Below, piece by piece: positions 1-8,665 of a DNA stretch of 64,000 nt (within the stretch, counting starts at the first letter, position 1; each line of letters opens with the position of its first letter). The notes under the pieces are model-generated. The model worked only from the letters and a program-made list of their open reading frames with translations, was not told where the DNA came from and made no database searches. The stretch is from Nocardioides sp. zg-DK7169 (lineage in GTDB: Bacteria; Actinomycetota; Actinomycetes; Propionibacteriales; Nocardioidaceae): assembly GCF_013155365.1 (NCBI RefSeq), contig NZ_JABJRA010000003.1:62001-126000 (forward strand), read 5' to 3'. The translations under genes and the position numbers were made by a program.

Positions 1-144
1 GCCAAGCGCGCCGATCGCCGCGGCCAGGAGCGGCAGGCGCGCCGGGCCCTGACGAGGTTCCAGTCGCTCGCCGCGGGCGTGCGCAAGGCCCCGGCCAAGG
101 CCGCGCTCACGGGCGTCGCGCGCCAGCTGAAGAAGCAGCTCTAG
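1..144 (+). CDS. C-terminal end of an unidentified protein (5' end outside window)
   Basis: Frame 1 is open from the first base to a TAG at 142-144 and encodes 47 residues ending in RQLKKQL. The tail is very basic and alanine-rich, with no recognisable motif. It runs in the same direction as the ebo-like operon that follows, but a 284-nt gap with a strong hairpin separates them, so it is probably the last gene of a previous unit. Function cannot be assigned from this fragment. Confidence 0.6.
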   Translation, partial: AKRADRRGQERQARRALTRFQSLAAGVRKAPAKAALTGVARQLKKQL

Positions 145-428
145 GCGCACGACGAGAAGAAGGGAGAACGTCCGCAGATGGGGGTCCCGGCCAGGCGGTG
201 CCGAGAGGTGCCGCACCCGATCCGCTCGCAGGTTCGGCCCTGCGAGCGGGTCGGGGGCCGGGCCCCCCGCCCGGGCGGGGGAGCGGCGTCCACGTGACGC
301 CGGTTCCCGCGGCCGGTGCCGGGACCTCGCGCTGGGTCCCGGTACCGGTCCGCACCGGGCCCGCCCGATCCGCACCACCCGCCCGTTATCCGCACCCGTT
401 CGACGCACCACTGCCTGAAGGAGCTCCC
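145..428. other. Intergenic gap before the ebo-like operon
   Basis: No convincing gene is seen in these 284 nt; the open frame through it is an upstream extension of the next gene without a better start. It holds the hairpin at 216-255, then a perfect 18-bp GC palindrome at 264-281 centred on GCCCGGGC. The stretch from about 290 to 420 should contain the operon promoter, but no confident -35/-10 pair can be picked. Confidence 0.5.
216..255 (+). terminator. Strong 17-bp hairpin, probable terminator of the upstream gene
   Basis: Bases 216-232 pair with 239-255: 17 base pairs including one T-G wobble, around a 6-nt loop TTCGGC. There is no T-tract after it, which is common for actinobacterial terminators. 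It lies 71 nt after the preceding stop codon. Confidence 0.55.
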
Positions 429-1433
429 ATGCCACGCCCCATCACCCTGTTCACCGGCCAGTGGGCCGACCTGCCGTTCGAGGAGGTCTGCCGCCTCGCC
501 TCCGAGTGGGGGTACGACGGACTCGAGATCGCGTGCTGGGGCGACCACCTGGACCCCTGGCAGGCAGCCGAGGACGACGCCTACGTCCAGGGCAAGCTCG
601 ACCTGCTGGAGAAGTACGGGCTCAAGACCTGGGCCATCTCCAACCACCTGAAGGGCCAGGCCGTCTGCGACGACCCCATCGACGCCCGCCACCAGGCGAT
701 CCTGCCGCCGCAGGTCTGGGGCGACGGCGACCCCGAGGGCGTGCGCCAGCGGGCCGCGGAGGAGATGAAGCTGACCGCCCGGACGGCGCAGCGCCTCGGC
801 GTCGACACCGTCATCGGCTTCACCGGCTCCTCGAGCTGGAAGTACGTCGCGATGTTCCCGCCGGCCACCGAGGAGATGGTCGCGGCCGGGTACCGCGACT
901 TCGCCGACCGCTGGAACCCCATCCTGGACGTCTTCGACGAGTGCGGCGTCCGGTTCGCCCACGAGGTCCACCCCTCCGAGATCGCCTACGACTACTGGAC
1001 GACGGTCGCGGCGCTCGACGCCATCGGTCACCGCGAGGCGTTCGGCCTCAACTGGGACCCCTCGCACTTCGTGTGGCAGGACCTCGACCCGGTCGGGTTC
1101 CTCTGGGACTTCAAGGACCGGATCTACCACGTCGACTGCAAGGACGCGAAGCGCCAGGTCGGCAACGGCCGCAACGGGCGGCTCGGCTCGCACCTGCCCT
1201 GGGCCGACCCGCGGCGCGGCTGGGACTTCGTGTCCACCGGGCACGGCGACGTGCCGTGGGAGGCGTCGTTCCGGATGCTCAACACGATCGGGTACGACGG
1301 ACCGATCTCGGTGGAGTGGGAGGACGCCGGGATGGACCGGCTCGTCGGGGCGCCCGAGGCGCTGGAGTTCGTCCGGCGCCTGGCCTTCGACCCGCCCTCG
1401 GCAGCCTTCGACGCCGCGTTCTCGGCCTCCTGA
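429..1433 (+). CDS. Sugar phosphate isomerase/epimerase, TIM-barrel (AP endonuclease 2 fold)
   Basis: A 334-residue protein of the xylose-isomerase-like TIM-barrel superfamily, which isomerises or epimerises sugars and cyclitols using a divalent metal. Typical strand-end motifs are visible: [12 protein letters not shown] near residue 178, [11 protein letters not shown] near 208, YHVDCKDAK near 234 and [10 protein letters not shown] near 295, supplying the usual His/Glu/Asp metal ligands. The ATG at 429 is preferred because GAAGGAG lies 6 nt upstream; the longer frame from 198 has no ribosome site. It is the first gene of an eleven-gene collinear block, followed by a sugar kinase and an inositol-phosphate-synthase-type protein, so a role in supplying a sugar or cyclitol precursor is inferred. 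The substrate is unknown. Confidence 0.8.
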   Translation: MPRPITLFTGQWADLPFEEVCRLASEWGYDGLEIACWGDHLDPWQAAEDDAYVQGKLDLLEKYGLKTWAISNHLKGQAVCDDPIDARHQAILPPQVWGDGDPEGVRQRAAEEMKLTARTAQRLGVDTVIGFTGSSSWKYVAMFPPATEEMVAAGYRDFADRWNPILDVFDECGVRFAHEVHPSEIAYDYWTTVAALDAIGHREAFGLNWDPSHFVWQDLDPVGFLWDFKDRIYHVDCKDAKRQVGNGRNGRLGSHLPWADPRRGWDFVSTGHGDVPWEASFRMLNTIGYDGPISVEWEDAGMDRLVGAPEALEFVRRLAFDPPSAAFDAAFSAS

Positions 1434-1492
1434 CGCGGACCTGAGGTGAACGTGATGCGGCCGGCCGGCGCCGCTCGGGAAGGCAGGACCGC

Positions 1493-2884
1493 ATGACGCT
1501 CGTGCTGGGCATCGACACCTCGACGCAGTCCACCAAGGCGGTCCTCGTCGACGCCGACGACGGCACCGTGGTGGAGTCCCGGGCGGCCGCCCACCCGCCC
1601 GGGACCGAGGTCGACCCGCGGGCGTGGCTCGCGGCCTGCGACGACGCCGCCGGGCCGCTGCTCGACCGCGCGTCGGCGGTGTCGGTCGCCGGGCAGCAGC
1701 ACGGCATGGTGGCGCTCGACGAGGGCGGCGCACCGGTGCGCGACGCGCTGCTGTGGAACGACGTGCGCTCCGCCGCGGCCGCCCGCGACCTGGTCGCGGA
1801 GATGGGCGGCGCGCAGGCGTGCGCCGACGCGGTCGGCAGCGTGCTGGTCGCCTCCTTCACCGCCACCAAGCTGCGGTGGCTGCGCGACCACGAGCCCGAC
1901 GCGGCCGCGCGGGTCGCCGAGGTCCTGCTCCCGCACGACTACGTGTCCCGGCACCTCGCGGCGCCGGGGACGCGCGTGTTCACCGACCGCGGGGACGCCT
2001 CCGGTACCGGCTACTTCGACACCGCCCACGGGCGGTGGCGCCCCGACCTGCTGGCCGCGGCGCTCGGCCACGAGGCCGGCGTCCCGGAGGTCGTGGCGGG
2101 CGGCGTCGTCGCGGCCACGACCGGGTCCGGGGCCGCGCTCGCCGCCGGCACCGGCGACAACATGGGCGGGGCGCTCGGCATGTCGCTGCGCACCGGGGAC
2201 GTGCTGGTCTCGATCGGCACCAGCGGCGTCGCCTCGGCGGTGAGCCGGGACCCGGTGGCCGACGGCACCGGCACGGTCACCGGCTTCGCGGACGCCGAGT
2301 CCGGGTTCCTGCCCATGGTCACCACGATGAACGCGGCCGGGATCTTGGACCTCCAGTCGCGGTGGCTCGGCGTCGACCACGCCGAGCTCGCCCGCCTGGC
2401 GCTCGAGGCGGACTGGGGCTCGCGCGGGCTCACCGTGCTGCCCTACTACGGCGGGGAGCGGACCCCCAACCGCCCCGACGCCGTCGGCGTCTGGCGCGGG
2501 CTCACCCCGGCGACCACCCGCGCCGACCTGGCCCGCGCCGCCTTCGAGGCCCTGCTGTGCGGGCTTGCGGACGCCGTCGACCGGCTGGTCGCCGCGTCCG
2601 GGGTCCAGCCCACCCGCGTGCTCCTCGTGGGCGGCGCCACCCGCAGCCCCGCGCTGCGCGCCCTCGCACCTGCCGTGCTGGGCCGGGCGGTCGCCTTCCC
2701 GCCGCCGGGGGAGTACGTCGCGCTCGGCGCGGCCCGCCAGGCGGCGTGGGCGCTCACGGGGTCCGAGGGCCCGCCTGCGTGGCCGCAGGGCGGGCTCGAG
2801 GAGCAGCCGGCGCCGGACGAGCACGCGCGTGCGTGCGGTGCCGCGGTGCGCGCGGCGTACGCCTCGCTGCGCGACGGGACCTGA
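1493..2884 (+). CDS. xylB: FGGY-family carbohydrate kinase, xylulokinase-like
   Basis: A 463-residue FGGY kinase, close to the usual 480-500 of xylulokinases. The N-terminal phosphate-binding loop is GIDTSTQSTK (residues 6-15). QQHGM and LLWNDVRSA follow as in D-xylulokinases, the second-domain motif GTSGVASAV is near residue 242, and the adenosine motif LLVGGATRSPAL is near 380. The reaction is ATP-dependent phosphorylation of a ketose such as D-xylulose. No xylose isomerase or transporter gene is adjacent, so with an isomerase before it and an inositol-phosphate synthase homologue after it, it may act on another sugar or cyclitol in this pathway. The symbol reflects sequence similarity, not proven substrate. 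Confidence 0.75.
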   Translation: MTLVLGIDTSTQSTKAVLVDADDGTVVESRAAAHPPGTEVDPRAWLAACDDAAGPLLDRASAVSVAGQQHGMVALDEGGAPVRDALLWNDVRSAAAARDLVAEMGGAQACADAVGSVLVASFTATKLRWLRDHEPDAAARVAEVLLPHDYVSRHLAAPGTRVFTDRGDASGTGYFDTAHGRWRPDLLAAALGHEAGVPEVVAGGVVAATTGSGAALAAGTGDNMGGALGMSLRTGDVLVSIGTSGVASAVSRDPVADGTGTVTGFADAESGFLPMVTTMNAAGILDLQSRWLGVDHAELARLALEADWGSRGLTVLPYYGGERTPNRPDAVGVWRGLTPATTRADLARAAFEALLCGLADAVDRLVAASGVQPTRVLLVGGATRSPALRALAPAVLGRAVAFPPPGEYVALGAARQAAWALTGSEGPPAWPQGGLEEQPAPDEHARACGAAVRAAYASLRDGT

Positions 2885-2937
2885 GCCCCGCCCAGCACGG
2901 CGATCCCCCCACCCCCATGAACGCGAGGAGACCCTCG

Positions 2938-4086
2938 ATGAGCAACGACGAGAGCGACACCCAGCCCCGCCCGGCACGCACCGGGGTGTGGTTCGTGGGC
3001 GCCCACGGCTCGGTGGCGACCACCGCGGTCGTCGGCGCGCTGGCGATCCGCCACGGCCTCGCGCCGGCCACCGGCCTGGTCACCGAGCTCCCCGAGCTCG
3101 ACCCGGCCGGGCTGCCCGACCTGGCCGGCCTGGTCTTCGGGGGACACGACGTGGCCTCCTCCGCGCTGGCCAAGAAGGCCGAGGCCCTCGCCGACGGCGG
3201 CGTCCTGCCCGCGGCGCTCGTCGCGGCCACCCGCGCGGAGCTCGAGGCGATCGACACCGACGTGCGGCCCGGCCACGTGCCGGGCGAGGAGTCCCCGGCC
3301 GCGGCGATCGCCCGGCTCGCCGCCGACGTGGTCGCCTTCCGTGAGCGTCACGCCGTGGCCCAGGTGGTGGTCGTGGACGTCGCCAGCACCCGGCCCCCGG
3401 TCGAGGACCCGGATGCCGTGCGCACCCTCGAGGACGACCTTCCCAGCGCGGCGGTCTACGCCCTCGCGGCGTTCGAGGCGGGCGCGGCGTACGTCGCGTT
3501 CACCCCGAGCCCCTGCCTGCGGCTGCCGGTCGTGGTCGAGGCGGCGGAGCGCCACGGGCTGCCGTACGCCGGGTGCGACGGCAAGACGGGGGAGACGCTG
3601 GTGAAGTCGGCGCTGGCGCCGATGTTCGCCACCCGGGCGCTCCAGCTGCGCTCCTGGACCTCGGTCAACCTGCTGGGCGGTGGCGACGGCGCCACGCTGG
3701 CGGACCCCGAGGCCGCGCGCAGCAAGACATCGGCCAAGCGCAGCGGCCTGGACGCGATGGTCGGGCACCCGGTCCCGGGCCCGATGCACATCGACCACGT
3801 CGAGGACCTCGGGGAGTGGAAGACCGCGTGGGACCACGTCCGCTTCGACGGCTTCCTCGGGACCCGGATGACGCTGCAGTTCACCTGGCAGGGCTGCGAC
3901 TCCGCCCTGGCCGCCCCGCTCGTGCTCGACCTGGTCCGGCTGGTGTCCGCGGCCCAGTCCGCCGGACGCTCGGGTCCGCTGCCTGCGCTCGGGTTCTTCT
4001 TCAAGGACCCGGTCGGCGGCAGCGAGCACCGGCTCGCCGAGCAGTGGCGCGACCTCGTCGCGTGGCGGCAGGGGCTGGCGCGATGA
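2938..4086 (+). CDS. Inositol-3-phosphate synthase family protein
   Basis: A 382-residue member of the myo-inositol-1-phosphate synthase family, which turns glucose 6-phosphate into inositol 3-phosphate with NAD. Visible marks are the Rossmann loop VGAHGSVATT (residues 20-29), KTGETLVKSALAP near 216, NLLGGGDG near 244 and the lysine-bearing SKTSAKRSGLD near 261, all conserved in the catalytic domain. The ATG at 2938 has GAGGAG 7 nt upstream; an in-frame ATG at 2917 is less likely. Its last four bases overlap the prenyltransferase gene. In the ebo clusters of cyanobacteria and pseudomonads the ring-forming member is a dehydroquinate-synthase-like EboD; none is seen here, so this protein probably takes that place. 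It is likely a specialised paralogue rather than the housekeeping Ino1. Confidence 0.8.
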   Translation: MSNDESDTQPRPARTGVWFVGAHGSVATTAVVGALAIRHGLAPATGLVTELPELDPAGLPDLAGLVFGGHDVASSALAKKAEALADGGVLPAALVAATRAELEAIDTDVRPGHVPGEESPAAAIARLAADVVAFRERHAVAQVVVVDVASTRPPVEDPDAVRTLEDDLPSAAVYALAAFEAGAAYVAFTPSPCLRLPVVVEAAERHGLPYAGCDGKTGETLVKSALAPMFATRALQLRSWTSVNLLGGGDGATLADPEAARSKTSAKRSGLDAMVGHPVPGPMHIDHVEDLGEWKTAWDHVRFDGFLGTRMTLQFTWQGCDSALAAPLVLDLVRLVSAAQSAGRSGPLPALGFFFKDPVGGSEHRLAEQWRDLVAWRQGLAR

Positions 4087-4976
4087 CCGCCCTGCCCGGC
4101 GCCCGCGACCTCGCCGAGCTGGTGCGGCTCCCGGCGGTGCTGACGGTCCCCGGCGACGCCTGGTCCGGCGCCGCCTGGTCGGGCGTGGCGGCCGGGTCCG
4201 GCGGCGCGCTGATGCCGCTCGGGTCCGCGCTCCTCTACTGGTCCGGGATGGCGCTCAACGACTGGGCCGACCGGGAGGTGGACGCGGTGGAGAGGCCCGA
4301 GCGGGTGATCCCGTCCGGGCGGATCCCCGCGAGCACGGCGCTCGCGGTCGCCGGGGCGCTCGGCGCGGCCGGCCTGGCCGCAACGGCGGTGGTCGGCGGG
4401 CCCCGCGCGCTGCGGGTCAGCGTGCCGCTCGCGCTGCTCGTGGCGACCTACGACGTCGTGGTCAAGGACTCGCCCGTCGGGCCGCTGGCGATGGCCTCGA
4501 CCCGGGGCCTGGACGTGCTCCTCGGGGCGGTGGCCGGACCCGGCCACGGACCGGGCGCCGCGGCCGCGCCGGCGGTCTCGGTGGCCGTGCACACGGTGGG
4601 CGTCACCCTGCTCAGCCGCGGGGAGGTCCACGGCACCCGTCCGGCAGCCGTGCTCGCGGCGCTCGCGAGCACCGCGAGCGCCGCCGCGCTGCTGGTGGGC
4701 GCAACCCTGCGCGACCCGGCCGCGGGCGGCAACGACCGGCGCGCGGCGCTCGTGCTCGCGGCGGCGTACGCCGCGGTCGTGGCCGGTGCCCAGGCGCGCG
4801 CCCTGACCGACCCGGGTGCCGCCCGGGTCCGCGCGGCCACGGGGGCGGGCATGGGCGGCCTCACCCTGCTGCAGTCGGCCTGGCTGGCGGCCCGCGGGCG
4901 CACCGTGGCCGCGGTGGCGGTGGCCGGTGCTGGTCCGCTGCTGCGCCGGGCCGCCCGGGCGGTGAGCCCGACATGA
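4083..4976 (+). CDS. eboC: UbiA-family prenyltransferase, EboC-like (SCO3242 type)
   Basis: A 297-residue integral membrane protein of the UbiA superfamily, which moves a polyprenyl group from its diphosphate onto an acceptor. The first Asp-rich motif NDWADREVDAVERPERVIPSG starts at residue 59 and the second region YDVVVKDSP with RGLDVLLG lies at about 123-146; both bind Mg-diphosphate. The rest is alternating Ala/Leu/Val-rich membrane helices. It starts inside the stop of the previous gene (ATGA) and overlaps the next the same way. Streptomyces homologues are annotated as the SCO3242 family next to EboA, TatD and inositol-phosphate-synthase genes (from memory). A polyprenyl diphosphate synthase gene lies in the same operon and probably supplies the donor. 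Confidence 0.82.
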   Translation: MTALPGARDLAELVRLPAVLTVPGDAWSGAAWSGVAAGSGGALMPLGSALLYWSGMALNDWADREVDAVERPERVIPSGRIPASTALAVAGALGAAGLAATAVVGGPRALRVSVPLALLVATYDVVVKDSPVGPLAMASTRGLDVLLGAVAGPGHGPGAAAAPAVSVAVHTVGVTLLSRGEVHGTRPAAVLAALASTASAAALLVGATLRDPAAGGNDRRAALVLAAAYAAVVAGAQARALTDPGAARVRAATGAGMGGLTLLQSAWLAARGRTVAAVAVAGAGPLLRRAARAVSPT

Positions 4977-5842
4977 GCCTGCGCCTCGGCTACGGCCTCA
5001 ACGGCTTCGCGGGCCACCGCCTCGCCGACGCGTGCGCGGTGGTCTCCGGCCTCGGCTACCGCGGCGTCGGGCTCACCCTCGACCAGCCGCACTTCGACCC
5101 GTTCGGCGACCTCCCGGGCCAGATCGCGCACGCGCGGCGCTGCCTGGAGACCAACGCGCTCGCCTCGGTGGTGGAGACCGGCTCGCGCTACGTGCTCGAC
5201 CCGTGGCACAAGCACGAGCCGACGCTGGTGAGCACCGAGGGACGCGAACGCCGCGTCGAGCTGCTGTGCCGGGCGGTGCGCATCGCCGCCGACCTCGGGT
5301 CCGAGGCGGTCTCGTGCTGGTCGGGGACCGCGCCCGCCGGGGTGTCCAGGACCGCGCTGTGGCGCCGGGTGCTCGACGGTCTCGGCCCGGTGCTCGACGA
5401 CGCGGCCGCCCTCGGCGTCACCGTCTGCGTGGAGCCGGAGCCCGGGATGTTCCTCGCCACCCTGGACGACGTGCTGGAGCTGCGCACCAGGCTCGGTCAC
5501 CCCGAGCACCTGCGCGTCACCCTGGACCTGGGCCACCTCGCCTGCAACGAGCCCCGCACGCCCGCCGACACCGTGCGGCACGCGGGGTCGCTGATCGCCA
5601 ACGTCCAGGTCGACGACATGGTCCGCGACGTGCACGAGCACCTCGAGCTCGGCACCGGCGAGCTCGACCTCGACGCCGTCCTCGCCGCGCTCCTCGAGAC
5701 CGGCTACACCGGACTGGCCTGCGTCGAGCTGCCCCGCCACTCCCACGCCGCCCCCGTGGTGGCCGCGTCGACGATGGACGCCCTCCAGGCGTCCCTGGGT
5801 CGGCTCGGCGCCGTCGCACCCGTCCCCGGAGGTGCCCGATGA
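4973..5842 (+). CDS. Second TIM-barrel sugar isomerase-like protein
   Basis: A 289-residue AP-endonuclease-2-fold protein. Metal-ligand motifs are visible as EPEPGMF near residue 153, TLDLGHLACNEP near 184, ANVQVDDM near 209 and CVELPRHSH near 250. The N-terminus LRLGYGLNGFAGHRL is the first barrel strand. It couples translationally to the UbiA gene before it and the EboA gene after it, so it belongs to the same pathway. It differs from the first barrel protein and from EboE, giving three paralogous barrels in one operon. The substrate is unknown; isomerisation or epimerisation of a polyol or sugar phosphate is the family-based guess. Confidence 0.75.
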   Translation: MSLRLGYGLNGFAGHRLADACAVVSGLGYRGVGLTLDQPHFDPFGDLPGQIAHARRCLETNALASVVETGSRYVLDPWHKHEPTLVSTEGRERRVELLCRAVRIAADLGSEAVSCWSGTAPAGVSRTALWRRVLDGLGPVLDDAAALGVTVCVEPEPGMFLATLDDVLELRTRLGHPEHLRVTLDLGHLACNEPRTPADTVRHAGSLIANVQVDDMVRDVHEHLELGTGELDLDAVLAALLETGYTGLACVELPRHSHAAPVVAASTMDALQASLGRLGAVAPVPGGAR

Positions 5843-6495
5843 CCCTCGTCCACCCGCTCGTCGACCCCTCGCTCCTGCGCGCCCGCCTCGGCCCGGACGC
5901 CGCGCGCGCCCTCGACGAGATGCTCGCGACCCTGGCCGAGGACCCGCCGGCCATCGGCAGGCTCTTCGCGGGCGCGGCCCGGCGTACCGCCCGGGGCGAC
6001 CTGGAAGGCGCCGAGGGCGGTCACCGTGTGGAGGACGCGGTCCGGGTGGAGCTGGTCCGCGCGGCCGCCGCCGGCCTGGACCCGGGCGCGCTCGCCGCCG
6101 AGCTGGAGGCGCTCTACCGCCACGGCGACGCCGATGAGCGGCGCGCGGTCCTGCTCGCGCTCGCCGCGACCGGCGACGCCGACGTCGATGGGTCCGAGCT
6201 GCTGCTCGACGCCCTGCGCACCAATGACGTGCGTCTCGTCGCGGCCGCGATGGGTCCGCACGCAGACCGGCTCACGCCCCACGACTGGCGGCACGGGGTG
6301 CTGAAGTGCCTCTTCGTCGGGGTGCCGCTGCACGCCGTGGCCCACCTCGACGAGCGCACCGACGCCGACCTCGCGGCGATGGTCCGCCGCTACGCCGCCG
6401 AGCGCGAGGCGGCCGGGCGCCCGGTGCCCCCCGACGCGGCCCGCTTCCTCGGCCCGACCGCCCTGACCACCCCGTCCGCCGACCTGGAAGGCTGA
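5839..6495 (+). CDS. eboA: EboA domain protein
   Basis: A 218-residue all-alpha-looking protein matching the EboA family: a RTNDVRLVAAAMGPHADRL segment near residue 127, then W-x-x-GVLKCLFVGVPL, and the characteristic C-terminal YAAEREAAGRPVPPDAARF near 185. EboA proteins have no known enzymatic role; in cyanobacteria the ebo genes are required to move the scytonemin monomer to the periplasm. ATGA overlap with the gene before and a 1-nt gap to eboB after indicate strict co-expression. The assignment rests on the family pattern plus the neighbouring EboB, EboC, EboE and EboF homologues. Confidence 0.8.
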   Translation: MTLVHPLVDPSLLRARLGPDAARALDEMLATLAEDPPAIGRLFAGAARRTARGDLEGAEGGHRVEDAVRVELVRAAAAGLDPGALAAELEALYRHGDADERRAVLLALAATGDADVDGSELLLDALRTNDVRLVAAAMGPHADRLTPHDWRHGVLKCLFVGVPLHAVAHLDERTDADLAAMVRRYAAEREAAGRPVPPDAARFLGPTALTTPSADLEG

Positions 6496-6496
6496 G

Positions 6497-7393
6497 ATGC
6501 GCATCTTCGACCCCCACATCCACATGAGCTCGCGCACGACCGACGACTACGAGCGCATGTACGCCGCCGGGGTGCGCGCCCTGGTCGAGCCGGCGTTCTG
6601 GCTCGGTCAGCCGCGCACCAGCGTCGGGTCCTTCACCGACTACTTCGACGCGCTGGTCGGCTGGGAGCGGTTCCGGGCCTCGCAGTTCGGGATCACCCAC
6701 CACTGCACCATCGCGCTGAACCCGAAGGAGGCCAACGACCCCCGGTGCACCCCGGTGCTCGACGTCCTGCCGCGCTACCTCGACAAGGACGGCGTGGTCG
6801 CCGTCGGGGAGATCGGGTTCGACTCGATGACCCCCGCGGAGGAGGAGGCGTTCCGGCGCCAGCTCGCGCTGGCGCTCGAGCACGGGCTCCCGGCGATGGT
6901 GCACACCCCGCACCGGGACAAGGAGGGCGGCACCCGCCGCACCCTGGAGCTGGTCGAGGAGGCCGGGGTCGACCCCGGGATGGTCGTGGTCGACCACCTC
7001 AACGAGCGGACCGTCGCGGCGGTGGACGAGCGCGGCTGCTGGATGGGCTTCTCCATCTACCCCGACACCAAGATGGACCCGGACCGGATGGTCCGGATCC
7101 TCCAGGAGCGGGGGACCGAGAGGGTCCTGGTGAACTCCGCGGCCGACTGGGGACGCAGCGACCCGCTGCTCACCCACGCGACCGGGACGGCGATGCTCGC
7201 GGCCGGCTTCAGCGAGGACGACGTCGACCGGGTGCTGTGGCGCAACCCGGTGGAGTTCTTCGCCCAGAGCGGGCGGCTGCTGCTGCCCGACGGCGAGACG
7301 GACGGCAGGGTCGCCGGTGGCGGGGCCCCGGCGCCCGACCCCGGCTCGACGTTCGAGGGCAACTCGGTCCTGCGGGGCGAGCGGGTGTCCTGA
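6497..7393 (+). CDS. eboB: TatD-family metal-dependent hydrolase, EboB
   Basis: A 298-residue amidohydrolase-fold protein. Metal ligands are in the expected order: HIH (residues 7-9) near the N-terminus, GEIGFDS near 104, HTPHRD near 136, VVDHLNER near 164 and the final Asp in NSAADWG near 213. This is the TatD arrangement, but the middle of the protein (SVGSFTDYFDALVGWERFRASQFG begins near residue 46) differs from DNA-repair TatD and resembles the EboB branch. It probably hydrolyses a small molecule of the pathway rather than DNA. Its stop overlaps the eboE start. The C-terminal 40 residues are Gly/Pro-rich and probably disordered. Confidence 0.82.
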   Translation: MRIFDPHIHMSSRTTDDYERMYAAGVRALVEPAFWLGQPRTSVGSFTDYFDALVGWERFRASQFGITHHCTIALNPKEANDPRCTPVLDVLPRYLDKDGVVAVGEIGFDSMTPAEEEAFRRQLALALEHGLPAMVHTPHRDKEGGTRRTLELVEEAGVDPGMVVVDHLNERTVAAVDERGCWMGFSIYPDTKMDPDRMVRILQERGTERVLVNSAADWGRSDPLLTHATGTAMLAAGFSEDDVDRVLWRNPVEFFAQSGRLLLPDGETDGRVAGGGAPAPDPGSTFEGNSVLRGERVS

Positions 7394-8652
7394 TGAGGCT
7401 GCGACACCCGGACGGCACGGTCGTCCACCTCGGCTACGGCACCAACGTGCTGCCGGCGGAGGACGTCGACGGGCTGGTCGCCCAGGCCGTCGGGATGGGC
7501 GGACGGATCCGCCGCGCGCTGGCCGAGGGGCCTGCGTCCGGCCCCGCGTCCGTGCCGGCGGGCGACCAGGTCGGGCTCGGGCTCTGGCTCCCGGCGGCGG
7601 CCGCGCACCGGCTGGCCGCCGACCCCGCCGGGGTGCGGCTGGTGCGGGAGCGGCTGGCGGACCAGGGCGTGGAGGTGGTCACCGTCAACGCCTTCCCGTA
7701 CGCCGCCTTCCAGAGCGAGGTGGTCAAGCGCGCGGTCTACCTGCCCACGTGGGGCTCCCCGGAGCGCCGCGACTACACGCTGGCCGCCGCGCGGGTGCTG
7801 GCCGGGCTGCTGCCCGACGACGCGGACCACGGCTCCATCTCCTCGCTGCCGTTCGGGTGGCACGCCCCGTGGAGCCACGCGGACCAGCGTCGCGCCGAGC
7901 TCCACCTGGCCGAGGTCGCCCGCGGGCTGGCGCGGATCGAGGCCGAGTCCGGTCGTCGCGTCGTCGTCGGCCTGGAGCCCGAGCCGGGGTGCGTGGTCGA
8001 GACCGTCGAGCAGGCCGTGGAGCGGCTGGCCCGGGTCGACCGGGAGTGGATCGGCGTCTGCCTGGACCTGTGCCACCTCGCCGTCGGCTTCGACGACGCC
8101 GCCCGCGCGCTGGCGGTGCTCGACGCCGCGGGCCTGCGGGTGGTGAAGGCCCAGCCCGCGTCGGCACTCGTCGTCGAGGACCCCGCCGACGAGCGGGCGC
8201 GCGCCGCGCTCGCGTCGTACGCCGAGGACCGGTTCCTGCACCAGGTGCGCCAGGCCCGCCCCGAGGAGGGTCGTCTCGAGGAGGACCGGGCGGACCGGTG
8301 CCAGGTCGCGGCACGCGACGACCTGCCGGAGGCGCTCGCCGGCGCGGACCCGCTGGCCGTCGACGCGCCGTGGCGGGTGCACTTCCACGTGCCGGTGCAC
8401 GCCGACCCCAGCCCGCCGCTGCGCACCGGCCGCGCCGAGCTGCGGGCCTCGCTGGCGGCGCTCCTCGGCGGACCCGTCGCCCGGGTCGCGCACCTCGAGG
8501 TGGAGACCTACACCTGGTCGGTCCTGCCCGGGGGCGCCCCGGCCGACGACGACGCGCTGGCCGCGGGACTCGCGGCCGAGCTCGCCTGGGTGCACGCCGA
8601 GCTCGTCGGCCTCGGCCTCACCCCGATCCCGTCCCGCACCCCCCAGCCGTGA
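7393..8652 (+). CDS. eboE: EboE, metabolite traffic TIM-barrel protein
   Basis: A 419-residue protein with the EboE signature: YGTNVLPAEDVDG at the N-terminus, VNAFPYAAFQSEVVKRAVY near residue 98, YTLAAARVLAGLLP, and GSISSLPFGW near 147. Barrel metal-site motifs follow as GLEPEPGC near 193, CLDLCHLAVGFD near 223, HFHVPVHADP near 331 and LEVETYTW near 367. EboE homologues are xylose-isomerase-like but their reaction is not established. It overlaps eboB by ATGA and lies 13 nt before eboF. This is the clearest ebo marker in the operon. Confidence 0.85.
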   Translation: MRLRHPDGTVVHLGYGTNVLPAEDVDGLVAQAVGMGGRIRRALAEGPASGPASVPAGDQVGLGLWLPAAAAHRLAADPAGVRLVRERLADQGVEVVTVNAFPYAAFQSEVVKRAVYLPTWGSPERRDYTLAAARVLAGLLPDDADHGSISSLPFGWHAPWSHADQRRAELHLAEVARGLARIEAESGRRVVVGLEPEPGCVVETVEQAVERLARVDREWIGVCLDLCHLAVGFDDAARALAVLDAAGLRVVKAQPASALVVEDPADERARAALASYAEDRFLHQVRQARPEEGRLEEDRADRCQVAARDDLPEALAGADPLAVDAPWRVHFHVPVHADPSPPLRTGRAELRASLAALLGGPVARVAHLEVETYTWSVLPGGAPADDDALAAGLAAELAWVHAELVGLGLTPIPSRTPQP

Positions 8653-8665
8653 CCCGGAGGACCTG

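Noticed and set aside
198-428. N-terminal extension of the first isomerase
   Set aside because: The extra 77 residues are Pro/Gly/Arg-rich, overlap the hairpin, and a good ribosome site sits before ATG 429.
1493-2884. Xylose-utilisation locus
   Set aside because: No xylose isomerase of the classical type, no sugar transporter and no XylR-type regulator lie next to the kinase; the operon context is ebo-like.
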